NCBI RefSeq assembly: GCF_004331675.1 | Contig: NZ_SJSN01000007.1 | Location: 124,001 to 188,000 of the forward strand | Length of the DNA: 64,000 nt | Source: Pedobacter frigidisoli | GTDB lineage: Bacteria > Bacteroidota > Bacteroidia > Sphingobacteriales > Sphingobacteriaceae | Direction of reading: 5' to 3' | Shown here: piece by piece, positions 27,075 to 35,900 of the stretch | Layout of the letters: every line of letters starts with the position of its first letter | How positions within the stretch are numbered: the first letter of the stretch is position 1 | Notes under the pieces: generated by a model | What the model saw: only the letters and a program-made list of their open reading frames with translations | What the model was told of the DNA's origin: nothing | The model's database searches: none | Position numbers and translations under genes: made by a program

Positions 27075-27428
27075 TTACCAAAAAAAGTGTTTTGGATAGC
27101 GTATTTTAAATAAACACCAATAATTATATTTTAATCGTTTGATTATTGCATTGGTACTGACTAAATTATTTTTTGAAAAAAGAAATATGAAGAATATAAG
27201 TGCGATAAAAGCATTACAAACTGTTTTTACAATAGTATTGTTAATGAAATCTTTCTGCAAGCGCTCATTATCTTGATTTAGATTGGTGTTTAATTTCAAG
27301 CGATCTTTACCAGAAACAAAACTAATTTTTGGGATTTTGCTTTGTACATCAATTCTTTTTTCTTGCGCTGCAAAACCCGCAAAATTTAAAGAAAATATAA
27401 AGAATATGATGATGTAAAAAAGCCTCAT
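27075..27428 (-). CDS. Small hypothetical membrane protein with signal peptide
   Basis: The protein is 117 residues. It has a signal peptide (FYIIIFFIFSLNFAGFAAQ), a ~50-residue exported stretch, then a second hydrophobic segment (TVCNAFIALIFFIFLFS) and a basic tail, suggesting an inner-membrane protein. I recognise no family. Its start codon lies inside the hairpin that ends the ribF transcript, with a TATATTAG box a few bases upstream, so a start very near the 5' end of the mRNA is possible. The coding call rests on the signal peptide and the open length; it could be a chance ORF. Confidence 0.45.
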   Translation of the reverse strand: MRLFYIIIFFIFSLNFAGFAAQEKRIDVQSKIPKISFVSGKDRLKLNTNLNQDNERLQKDFINNTIVKTVCNAFIALIFFIFLFSKNNLVSTNAIIKRLKYNYWCLFKIRYPKHFFW

Positions 27429-27455
27429 TGCCGCTAATATAACGAAAATGAGGCT
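27416..27455 (-). terminator. Intrinsic terminator of ribF overlapping the next ORF's start
   Basis: On the minus strand, AGCCTCAT (27455-27448) pairs with ATGAGGCT (27428-27421) and runs into five Ts and TTAC. The second arm contains the ATG of the 117-residue ORF. Confidence 0.75.
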
Positions 27456-27479
27456 ATTTTGAAAGATAAAAATGGACTA

Positions 27480-28433
27480 TTATTGCTGTTTTAGAGATTC
27501 AAAATAAATTAGCGTAGCTTCTTTGTCTTTTTGGAGTTGAACGGTTAAGGCTTCTAGTCCAGTGAATTTTACATCGTGGCGCAAGAATTTTAAGAAATTC
27601 ATTTTAATATCCTGGCCGTAAATTTCTTGGTTAAAATCGAATATGTTTACTTCGATATTTCTAGTCATACCATTTATAGTTGGCCTTTGCCCAATATATG
27701 CCATTCCTTGGAAAGTCTTAATCGATTCGTGGCAATTCATCTCTACCGTTACCGCATAAATTCCATCGCCTGGAATGAGTTTGTAGGTTTCCTCTACAAA
27801 GATATTGGCCGTTGGAAAACCAATCGTTCTTCCAATTTTATCTCCTTTGATAACCCTGCCAAAAATAGAAAATGGATAACCCAAATAATCTGCAGCCAAA
27901 CTAACATCGCCCGCTAAAAGCGCTTGCCGTATTTTGGTAGAACTCACCGCCACATCATGAATATCCTGTTCCATAATTTCTTCTACTGAAAAGCCGAAAT
28001 GTAAACCTGCTGTTTTAAGATCGGATAAATTTCCTGAACGATTTTTACCAAAGCGATGATCGTAACCGATAATGATGTGTTTGGTGCCAATATTATCAAC
28101 TAATGTATTCTTGATATAATCTTCGGGAAGTTGATTGGAAAAATCTCTGGTAAAAGGTGTAATAATTAAATGATCTACACCAAGGCTTTTTAGAATATCT
28201 GCTTTTTCGTTTATAGTATTGATCATTTTTAAATTCTGGTTCTCGGGATCAATAATCATTCTTGGATGTGGAAAGAAAGTCAGGATTACGCTTTCGCCAC
28301 CATCTGCCTTTGCCTTTTCTACCAATTGCCTTATAATTTTTTGGTGGCCAAAATGTACACCATCAAAAGTGCCTATGGTTACAATGGCATTATCTAGTTT
28401 TTTAAAATCGGAAAGGTTATTGTATATTTTCAA
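27480..28433 (-). CDS. ribF: Bifunctional riboflavin kinase / FAD synthetase
   Basis: The protein is 317 residues and cytoplasmic. The N-terminal adenylyltransferase half has TIGTFDGVHFGHQKII (HxGH-type site), YDHRFGKNRSGN and SSTKIRQALLAGD. The C-terminal riboflavin kinase half has GRVIKGDKIGRTIGFPTANI and GDGIYAV with the conserved PTAN. It makes FMN and then FAD. The length is typical (~310). An intrinsic terminator follows, and a palindromic repeat lies upstream. Confidence 0.96.
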   Translation of the reverse strand: MKIYNNLSDFKKLDNAIVTIGTFDGVHFGHQKIIRQLVEKAKADGGESVILTFFPHPRMIIDPENQNLKMINTINEKADILKSLGVDHLIITPFTRDFSNQLPEDYIKNTLVDNIGTKHIIIGYDHRFGKNRSGNLSDLKTAGLHFGFSVEEIMEQDIHDVAVSSTKIRQALLAGDVSLAADYLGYPFSIFGRVIKGDKIGRTIGFPTANIFVEETYKLIPGDGIYAVTVEMNCHESIKTFQGMAYIGQRPTINGMTRNIEVNIFDFNQEIYGQDIKMNFLKFLRHDVKFTGLEALTVQLQKDKEATLIYFESLKQQ

Positions 28434-28466
28434 TTTACGCTTTATTTATAGAATTGGGTTTTTGCA

Positions 28467-28590
28467 TGAGGGATGGAAGCGGTATACTTTTTTGTTATTC
28501 TTTCGTTAAACCTAAGATGGCATTAACAAAAAAGATTTAGCGTACAGCCCGACCCCTTGCGTAGCTTGGGGGCATGCCCTAATTCCTTTA
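28467..28590. repeat. Palindromic repeat (AGCGGCATCC family), copy 2
   Basis: GGATGGAAGCGGTATACTTT and, further on, AAAAAGATTTAGCGTACAGC repeat the block order seen at 16371-16457, with more divergence. A second small inverted part follows (CCTTGCGTAGCTTGGGGGCA). Non-coding, between ribF and yitT. Confidence 0.5.
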
Positions 28591-28596
28591 ATTACT

Positions 28597-29457
28597 TTAG
28601 TGTAAGGCATGGCGCTTAACTACGCCACCTTTTAAATCGGCAATTTGTTGTTGTATTACGAATGCATCGGGGTCGATTTGCCTAATTGCTGCTTGCAATT
28701 TGCTCATCTCCAACTTGGTAACCACAGTAAAAACGATATCGATATCTTTTTGTTCACCATAGCCACCCTCACCTTTGTATATCGTTACACCACGTTTCAT
28801 ATCTCCAATAATGAATCCCTTTATGGCTTCTTGATGCTCGGAAATGATGGTTACCCCTGTATATTGTTCGATTCCGTTTACAATAAAATCTATTGTGCTA
28901 GATGCTGAAAGATAGGTTAAGATTGCATATAAGGCTGTTTCTATGTTTAAGAAATAAGCTGCAAAGGCAAAAATAATGATATTTAAAATGAGGATAATAT
29001 TTCCAACTGTTAGAATGCTGTTTTTACTGATGTAAAGTGCCAAAACCTCAGTGCCATCGATTACGCAACCGCCACGCATTGCTAACCCTATTCCTCCACC
29101 TAAAAATAATCCACCGAAAAAGGCAATTAATAATTTATCGTGTGTGATGGGTTGAAATGGCATAACGATTAGCGCCACAGAGAGTGCAACAATTGCTATG
29201 GCTGTTTTAATGGCGAAACCTTTGCCAATTTGCTTATAGCCTAAAATTACGAATGGGATATTGATGATTACGATGAGGTAAGAAAGTTTCCAACCTGTTA
29301 ATGTGCTTACCAAAAGTGAGATACCTGTAACACCACCATCGATAAAATGGCTGGGCAGTAAAAAACTTTTTAAGCCGAAACAAGCCGAAGTTACACCTGC
29401 AATAATTAGAAGTATCTCTTTTAAATATCGAGCATTCTTGTTTTTGATGTGGTTCAT
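28597..29457 (-). CDS. YitT family membrane protein (DUF161 + DUF2179)
   Basis: The protein is 286 residues. It has five to six membrane helices (LLIIAGVTSACFGLKSFLLP, IDGGVTGISLLVSTLTGW, FFGGLFLGGGIGLAMRGG, GTEVLALYIS) followed by a soluble DUF2179 ACT-like domain (IISEHQEAIKGFIIGDMKRG, DIVFTVVTKLEMSKLQAAI, DPDAFV). The function of the family is unknown. Its ATG overlaps the truB stop by four bases (ATGA), so translation is coupled to truB. Confidence 0.9.
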   Translation of the reverse strand: MNHIKNKNARYLKEILLIIAGVTSACFGLKSFLLPSHFIDGGVTGISLLVSTLTGWKLSYLIVIINIPFVILGYKQIGKGFAIKTAIAIVALSVALIVMPFQPITHDKLLIAFFGGLFLGGGIGLAMRGGCVIDGTEVLALYISKNSILTVGNIILILNIIIFAFAAYFLNIETALYAILTYLSASSTIDFIVNGIEQYTGVTIISEHQEAIKGFIIGDMKRGVTIYKGEGGYGEQKDIDIVFTVVTKLEMSKLQAAIRQIDPDAFVIQQQIADLKGGVVKRHALH

Positions 29458-30185
29458 GCTTCTTCTTGTGCTTTAGCTTCTTCTTTCTTGCTGCGAATAT
29501 AATTAACAAGCTCTAGAACCTCAAACGAATTTGAAAGCAAAAAGTTTCCACTTCTTGTTCTGGTTAATTTAGAAAGATAGGCGCCGCTATTTAGTTGCAG
29601 ACCAAAATCAGAAATAATAGAGCGGATATAAGTTCCTTTGCTACAAACAATTCTAAAATCTATTTCTGGTAATTCAATTCTGGTTATTTCGAATTCTGGC
29701 ACATTAACAAAGCGTTTTCTAAGTTCTACTTCCTCACCTAATCTTGCCTTAACGTATAAACGTTCGCCATTTACCTTAACGGCAGAATGAGCGGGTGGAT
29801 ATTGTTCGATATCGCCAATGAAAGGTTTTGTGGCGGCGTAAATTTCTTCTTCGGTAATTTGAGATATGTCGAAAGTTTGATCTACTTCCGTTTCCATATC
29901 GAAAGATGGTGTGGTTGCACCTAAAATCATGGTGCCAGTATATTCTTTCTCTTCAGCCTGAAAGGTATCTATTTGCTTGGTTAACTTTCCTGTACAAATG
30001 ATCAACAATCCTGTTGCTAAGGGATCTAAAGTGCCGGCATGGCCAACTTTAAGCTTTAATGGTTTTAAAGAATTTCGAATTTTGCCCACTACATCAAAAG
30101 ATGTCCATTTGTATGGCTTGTTAATTAGCAACAATTCGCCTTCTGCAAAATTGAAATCTTTAAACTTTGAATTTTCTGTACTCAC
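29454..30185 (-). CDS. truB: tRNA pseudouridine synthase B
   Basis: The protein is 243 residues. It converts U55 of tRNA to pseudouridine. The catalytic motif HAGTLDPLATGLL contains Asp54. KPYKWTSFDVV, EKEYTGTMILGATTPSFD, YPPAHSAVKVNGERLY and CSKGTYIRSI are all family landmarks. It lacks a C-terminal PUA extension, as is usual in Bacteroidota. It is transcribed with uppP upstream (26-base gap, with a TATCTTTG box at 30200-30207 that could give a local promoter) and yitT downstream (4-base overlap). Confidence 0.96.
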   Translation of the reverse strand: MSTENSKFKDFNFAEGELLLINKPYKWTSFDVVGKIRNSLKPLKLKVGHAGTLDPLATGLLIICTGKLTKQIDTFQAEEKEYTGTMILGATTPSFDMETEVDQTFDISQITEEEIYAATKPFIGDIEQYPPAHSAVKVNGERLYVKARLGEEVELRKRFVNVPEFEITRIELPEIDFRIVCSKGTYIRSIISDFGLQLNSGAYLSKLTRTRSGNFLLSNSFEVLELVNYIRSKKEEAKAQEEA

Positions 30186-30199
30186 AAATCTTTTTTGCG

Positions 30200-30207
30200 C
30201 AAAGATA
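30200..30207 (-). promoter_or_regulatory. Candidate -7 box upstream of truB
   Basis: TATCTTTG on the minus strand, 15-22 bases before the truB ATG, matches TAnnTTTG exactly. No TTTG -33 box is evident within the uppP end, so it is only a candidate internal promoter. Confidence 0.35.
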
Positions 30208-30211
30208 CAGA

Positions 30212-31006
30212 TTATATAATTTCCATGCTGTGGCCAGTGAGTAATAAGATGATGATTACCAAGCCGGCAACAATTCTATAATAGCCAAACATTTTGAAGC
30301 CATGTTTATTTAAATAGCCAATAAAGCTTTTTATAGCTAATAATGCTACAATAAAAGCAACAACATTACCAACAATTAATAAGTTGGTTTGCTCATGAGT
30401 AATGGTGTGGCCCTCTTTATAAAAATCGTAAAGTTTTTTGGCTGTTGCGGCAAACATAGTGGGCACCGCTAAAAAGAATGAGAATTCTGCAGCAACTTTT
30501 CTGCTAAGTTTCTGGCTCATTCCACCTATAATGGTTGCACCGGAGCGAGATACTCCAGGAATCATGGCTATGCATTGGAAAAATCCGATTTTTAAAGCAG
30601 TAAGGTAATTGATGTTTTCCTCTTCGTTGATGGTTGGTTTGTTAAACCATTTATCTACGAAAAGAAGAATTACTCCACCAACCAACAACGAAATACCAAC
30701 AGCCATAGGGCTTTCTAGAAGTTCATCAATTTTTTTTGATAATAATAAGCCAAATACAGCAGCAGGAATAAATGCAACTAATAGCTTAACGTAAAAGGTT
30801 ATTGATTTGAAAAATCTTTTGAAATATAAAACCACCACCGATAAAATTGCTCCTAATTGTATTATAATAGTGAAGAGCTTAACAAATGGATCACTTGCAA
30901 TTCCCATGAATGACGATGCGACAATCATGTGGCCAGTACTCGAAACAGGAAGAAATTCTGTTAATCCTTCAATTATAGCTAGGATGATAGCTTCAAAATA
31001 GTTCAT
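30212..31006 (-). CDS. uppP: Undecaprenyl-diphosphatase
   Basis: The protein is 264 residues with about eight membrane helices. It dephosphorylates undecaprenyl pyrophosphate to recycle the lipid carrier for peptidoglycan and other envelope polymers. The two active-site motifs are intact: [17 protein letters not shown] near the N-terminus and [16 protein letters not shown] in the middle. It sits in the ftsX / DUF3098 / uppP / truB order that is typical for Bacteroidota, linking division and envelope genes. Confidence 0.96.
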   Translation of the reverse strand: MNYFEAIILAIIEGLTEFLPVSSTGHMIVASSFMGIASDPFVKLFTIIIQLGAILSVVVLYFKRFFKSITFYVKLLVAFIPAAVFGLLLSKKIDELLESPMAVGISLLVGGVILLFVDKWFNKPTINEEENINYLTALKIGFFQCIAMIPGVSRSGATIIGGMSQKLSRKVAAEFSFFLAVPTMFAATAKKLYDFYKEGHTITHEQTNLLIVGNVVAFIVALLAIKSFIGYLNKHGFKMFGYYRIVAGLVIIILLLTGHSMEII

Positions 31007-31085
31007 AATGATTTAGATGGCGTAGAATGTAGAAAGCGCCTAATAAAAATTAAGCGTTCTCAATATAAAATTCTTGTCGAAGAGA

Positions 31086-31316
31086 TTATTTTTTTAGAAT
31101 GGCGTAAATTCCAAAAGCAAAACCCAATAACACAACAATAGGTGCCAATAAAGTTCTTCTAAAATCATAGATATCACCTGTGGTACCCATCATTAAAATG
31201 AAACCAACAGCTACAATAGCAATACTGATTAATAATAACTGATAGTTTTTCTTGGTAAAAACCAATTCGCTTTTAACGTCCTTAACAATCGGACTTGTTT
31301 TTTTTTCTAATGCCAT
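31086..31316 (-). CDS. DUF3098 small membrane protein
   Basis: The chosen ATG at 31316 gives 76 residues beginning MALEKKTSPIVKD; a longer ORF upstream only reads back into ftsX. Two hydrophobic helices (YQLLLISIAIVAVGFILMMG and LAPIVVLLGFAFGIYAIL) flank the conserved DUF3098 stretch TGDIYDFRRTLLAP. The start overlaps the ftsX stop (TAATG), so it is translationally coupled to ftsX. It may assist FtsX or envelope synthesis, based on its fixed genomic neighbourhood. Confidence 0.9.
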   Translation of the reverse strand: MALEKKTSPIVKDVKSELVFTKKNYQLLLISIAIVAVGFILMMGTTGDIYDFRRTLLAPIVVLLGFAFGIYAILKK

Positions 31317-32194
31317 TATCTGTATAGATGATAAGATTTTAAACGTAAATATCTGCTTACTGCAAACCAAGTGCTAATACCTGTAATAAAAATACCAATG
31401 ATGATCAAAGCAACAAATACAAAACCAAATTCTTTGTAGTTGTTTAGAATAATAATCTCAGGCACTTCCTTACGAGCATAAATTAACGTAGCCAATAAAA
31501 TAATAATTGCTATAAATGCAGCAATTAAACCATGTAAGGCAGCAAATAATAAGAAAGGACGTCTGATAAAGTTTTTCGTTGCACCCACGAGCTGCATACT
31601 TTTAATTAAAAATCGTTGTGAGTAAATCGCTAAACGTATTGTGTTGTTAATTAGGGCGATAGCTATTATTAGCAACAGCGCTGCAAACGCTAAAATAATT
31701 AAACTAATGGTACTGATGTTCTTGTTGACCATATCAATTAACGAACTTTGGTAAACCACTTCCTTAACCACAGGGTTTTTCGAAATGCTGGCCTTTAATT
31801 GATCAATACTTTTATTGTTTGCATATTCTGCCTTTAAATAAACATCAAAAGTAGAGGTTAGTGGATTGTAGCCTAAAAAATTTACAAAATCTTCGCCCAA
31901 ATCTTGCGTTAAATTCCGTGCTGCCAATTCCTTATTTACGTATTGAGTTTGCTTTACCGCAGGATTTGCATTTAATTCTTTCTGAAAAGCCAAAACATCC
32001 GTTTCTTTAGCACCTTCATCAACAATAATATTTAATACTATGTTTTCTTTAACATAGTTAGATAGGTTTTTGGCATGTACAAGTACCAACCCAAGCAGTC
32101 CGAGCATTAATAAAACCAATGCAATACTAATAATAGTAGAGATATATACGGTTTTGGTTTTCTTAGATGCGTCACTTACTTCGAATTCTTCCAT
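31316..32194 (-). CDS. ftsX: Cell-division permease-like protein FtsX
   Basis: The protein is 292 residues. One N-terminal helix (YISTIISIALVLLMLGLLGL) is followed by a periplasmic ~110-residue domain and three C-terminal helices of the FtsX/MacB type (ISLIILAFAALLLIIAIALI, FLLFAALHGLIAAFIAIIIL, FGFVFVALIIIGIFITGIS). FtsX works with the ATPase FtsE to activate peptidoglycan hydrolases at the septum; ftsE is not in this window. The stop overlaps the DUF3098 start by one base. Confidence 0.93.
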   Translation of the reverse strand: MEEFEVSDASKKTKTVYISTIISIALVLLMLGLLGLVLVHAKNLSNYVKENIVLNIIVDEGAKETDVLAFQKELNANPAVKQTQYVNKELAARNLTQDLGEDFVNFLGYNPLTSTFDVYLKAEYANNKSIDQLKASISKNPVVKEVVYQSSLIDMVNKNISTISLIILAFAALLLIIAIALINNTIRLAIYSQRFLIKSMQLVGATKNFIRRPFLLFAALHGLIAAFIAIIILLATLIYARKEVPEIIILNNYKEFGFVFVALIIIGIFITGISTWFAVSRYLRLKSYHLYR

Positions 32195-32393
32195 GTATTT
32201 GAATTTTGTTTCTGCGAAAATATAAATTATACCTGATAAACACCAATTAAAGCGGTGCTAAATCACATTAACGGATATGTTAAAGATTTAGTTTGATGAT
32301 AAATTTCTTTAGGTTAAATTTGCTTTTTCTCCAAACGCGGTACGAAATTTGTTTAAACGGCGTTAATTATGATATCTTAAACTAAATCTAACT

Positions 32394-32810
32394 ATGAAAA
32401 GACAAATTACATTTCTGAGCCTATTATTACTTTTTACATCGACAATTATTTCTTGCAAAAAGGACACCACTTCATTAAAAGCTCGCATGATGGGAAAATG
32501 GTCATTGAGCAAAATTGTAGTTTCTGGATATACAGGTACCGATGCAGTAACAAAAAATGGAACTTTCAATTATGGAACCTCTGCGGATTATGTAGATTTC
32601 AAGGCAAATAACGATGATCAAGTAGAGATAAGTTTGAGCGGAAACAGAACAATTGGAACTTATATTATTGTATATGAAGATCAATTTACCATGGATTTAA
32701 ATGATGGTGTGAATTATGCAAACGTAAATAGCCTTACCACAAATCAATTTCAATTTACCTCAAAAATTGATAAAACAAACATTGTTAAAATCTATTATTT
32801 GACAAGATAA
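32394..32810 (+). CDS. Small lipoprotein, lipocalin-like
   Basis: The protein is 138 residues with a lipoprotein signal (FLSLLLLFTSTIISC, lipidated Cys21). The mature part begins KKDTTSLKARMMGKWSLSKI, the usual opening of the small lipocalin-like lipoproteins of Bacteroidota, followed by alternating beta strands. No ligand can be assigned. Monocistronic, with a strong terminator. Confidence 0.75.
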   Translation: MKRQITFLSLLLLFTSTIISCKKDTTSLKARMMGKWSLSKIVVSGYTGTDAVTKNGTFNYGTSADYVDFKANNDDQVEISLSGNRTIGTYIIVYEDQFTMDLNDGVNYANVNSLTTNQFQFTSKIDKTNIVKIYYLTR

Positions 32811-32836
32811 AAATTTTGATCCCCGGATTATTTGCT

Positions 32837-32875
32837 TGCGCCATTGGTTTTTATATCAATGGCGCATTTTTTTTT
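32837..32875 (+). terminator. Intrinsic terminator after the lipocalin-like gene
   Basis: GCGCCATTG (32838-32846) pairs with CAATGGCGC (32857-32865) around a 10-base loop, extended by a T-A pair at the base and followed by a nine-T run. Confidence 0.93.
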
Positions 32876-32942
32876 CAGCTAACTCCTAGTAAATCGTGTT
32901 TCCATCACGAAAATTATGTTTTCCTAAACCCCTTAATTTCCG

Positions 32943-32950
32943 TAATTTCG
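32943..32950 (+). promoter_or_regulatory. Candidate -7 box of leuS
   Basis: TAATTTCG differs by one base from TAnnTTTG and lies 26 bases before the leuS ATG, the usual distance. Confidence 0.35.
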
Positions 32951-32975
32951 CCCCTTTAAAAATTTAAAACTTGTA

Positions 32976-35900
32976 ATGGATTACCAATTCAAAGAAATAG
33001 AACAAAAGTGGCAGAAATTTTGGGCCGATAATCAAACATTTAAAGCCGAAAGTAATTCTGAAAAACCAAAATACTATGTGTTAGATATGTTCCCTTACCC
33101 ATCGGGAGCAGGTTTACACGTTGGTCACCCACTTGGTTACATTGCATCAGATATTTTTTCGAGGTATAAACGCCTTAAAGGCTTTAACGTTTTGCATCCA
33201 ATGGGTTACGATTCATTCGGTTTGCCTGCAGAACAATATGCAATACAAACCGGCCAGCACCCGGCAATTACAACTGAGGCAAACATTGCAACTTACCGCC
33301 GCCAGTTAGACCAAATTGGTTTTTCTTTCGATTGGAGCCGTGAAGTGCGTACCAGTGAGCCATCTTATTATAAATGGACACAATGGATTTTCATGCAGTT
33401 GTTTAACTCCTGGTACAACATCGAAAACGATAAGGCAGAAGATATTTCCACCCTTATTGAAAAATTCAATGCATCCGGCACAGCCGATGTAAAAGCAGTT
33501 TGTGATGAGGATGTTAAATCTTTCTTACCAAGCGATTGGGCAACTTTTACTGACGAGGAAAAACAAATTGAATTGTTAAAATACCGCATGACTTACCTTA
33601 GAGAAAGTACCGTAAACTGGTGCCCTGCTTTAGGAACGGTTTTGGCAAATGATGAAGTGAAAGATGGTTTCTCTGAGCGTGGTGGTTATCCTGTTGAGCA
33701 AAAGAAAATGACGCAGTGGAGCATGAGAATTACGGCTTACTCTGACAGGCTTTTGCAAGGATTGGATACCATCGATTGGCCTGAACCGATTAAGGAAATG
33801 CAACGCAACTGGATTGGTAAAAGTGTGGGGGCGAGTGTGAAATTCCCTTTAAGCCTCACCCCAGCCCTCTCCGAAGGAGAGGGAGCTAATAACAATGGCT
33901 ACGAAACTGCGGATCCATTGTTATGGGATATATTAAAAACTAATGCAAGAATAAATAAAGGTGTTCAAACAGATGCTGAAGATGCAATTTGGCAGGAGCT
34001 TCGAAATAACAAACTTGGGCATAAAATTAGAAGACAACATCCCATTGGTACTTATATAGCTGATTTTATCTGTCTAAATAAACGATTGATAATTGAGATT
34101 GATGGAGGTTATCATGTTGGAAATCAAGAAAATGATCAAATTCGAACAGATACGCTTAATCAACTGGGTTTTGATGTATTTCGTTTTTCAAATGAAGAAG
34201 TCTTAAATAGTCCTAGTGCTGTTGCTAATAAAATAAAAGATCTTCTTGAAAGCCGTCCAGATAAAACAGTCCCTAAACTAGGCGATTCTGCCTCCCTCTC
34301 CTTCGGAGAGGGTCGGGGTGAGGCCTGTATCGAAGTCTTCACCACCCGCGTCGATACCATTTTTGGCGTTTCGTATTTGGTTTTAGCACCAGAGCATGAA
34401 TGGGTTGCTGAATTAACCACGCCAGAGCAAAAGCAAGAAGTTGAAAACTACATTGCTCAGACCAAAAAGAAATCGGAATTAGACCGCATGGCGGATACGA
34501 AAACGGTTTCGGGTGCTTTCACGGGAAGTTACGTTATTAATCCAGTGAATGGCGAACGCGTTCCATTGTGGATTGCCGATTACGTGCTTGCGGGTTACGG
34601 AACTGGTGCGGTTATGGGCGTACCAAGTGGCGACCAACGCGATTGGTTGTTTGCAACGCATTTCAACTTACCAATTATCCAGATTTTGGATAGACAAAAA
34701 GATATTGATGTTCAGGCAGACCATACCAAAGAGGGGAAATATATTAACTCAGGTTTCATCAACGGATTAACTTATCAAGAAGCTGTTCCACTATTGAATA
34801 ACTGGTTAGAAGACAATGAAGTTGGTAAAGCAAAAGTTAACTTCCGTCAGCGTGATGCGATTTTCGGTCGCCAGCGTTATTGGGGAGAGCCGATTCCCGT
34901 ATATTTCAAAGATGGTTTACCTTACTTAATCAAAGAGGAAGAATTGCCTTTAATCTTACCAGAAATTGATAAATATTTACCTACCGAAACTGGAGAACCA
35001 CCTTTGGCTAGAGCTGAAGGTTGGAGGTATCAAGCCCCACCTCAACCCTCCCCAGAGGAGAGGGAGCTGCAAGACGCCTACCGTGCTAAAGCCGACCCAA
35101 TGCTTTATGGAAGTTTGAAAGATAATGCTAAGCAACATCGTTTTGAGCCAACAGAGGCGGAAAATATTTTATGGCAATTTTTAAGAGATAATCAAACTGG
35201 AGTTAAATTTAGAAGACAACATCCTGTAGATAAATACATTGTCGATTTTATCTCGCTTAAAAAGGGATTGGTCATTGAGGTAGATGGTAAACACCATGAT
35301 TCAATAGCAGAAGAGGATAAGCAAAGAACTGAAGTTTTAGCGCTTTATAATTATGAAGTAATTCGATTTACAAACAACGAAGTTATTGGAAATCCTGAGG
35401 GGGTTGTAGCTCAAATTGAGCAGAAACTTGCCACGATGGAAGATACTAAAGTCCTCCCTACTGGGGAGGATTTAGGTGGGGCTGGATATTCTTACGAACT
35501 TTCTACCATGCCGGGTTGGGCTGGAAGTAGCTGGTATTGGTACCGTTACATGGATGCCAATAACAATACAGACTTTGCTTCGAAAGAAGCAGTTGAATAT
35601 TGGAAAGATGTGGATTTATACATTGGTGGCTCTGAGCATGCCACCGGTCACTTATTATACAGCCGTTTCTGGAATAAATTTTTGAAAGATTTAGGTCATA
35701 CTAAAGAAGAAGAGCCTTTCAAAAAATTGATTAACCAAGGGATGATTCAGGGTAGAAGTAATTTTGTTTACCGCATTAGTGATGAAAATGGAAAACCAAC
35801 TAATACTTATGTTTCAGCAGGATTAAGAAAAGACTATAAAACTTCAGCATTGCATGTTGATGTGAATATTGTTGAGAACGATACATTAGATTTAAATAAA

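Noticed and set aside
33853..35483. Inteins in LeuRS
   Set aside because: Neither insert has a Cys/Ser at its start, Hint-domain blocks or a C-terminal His-Asn. The inverted-repeat ends also do not fit inteins.
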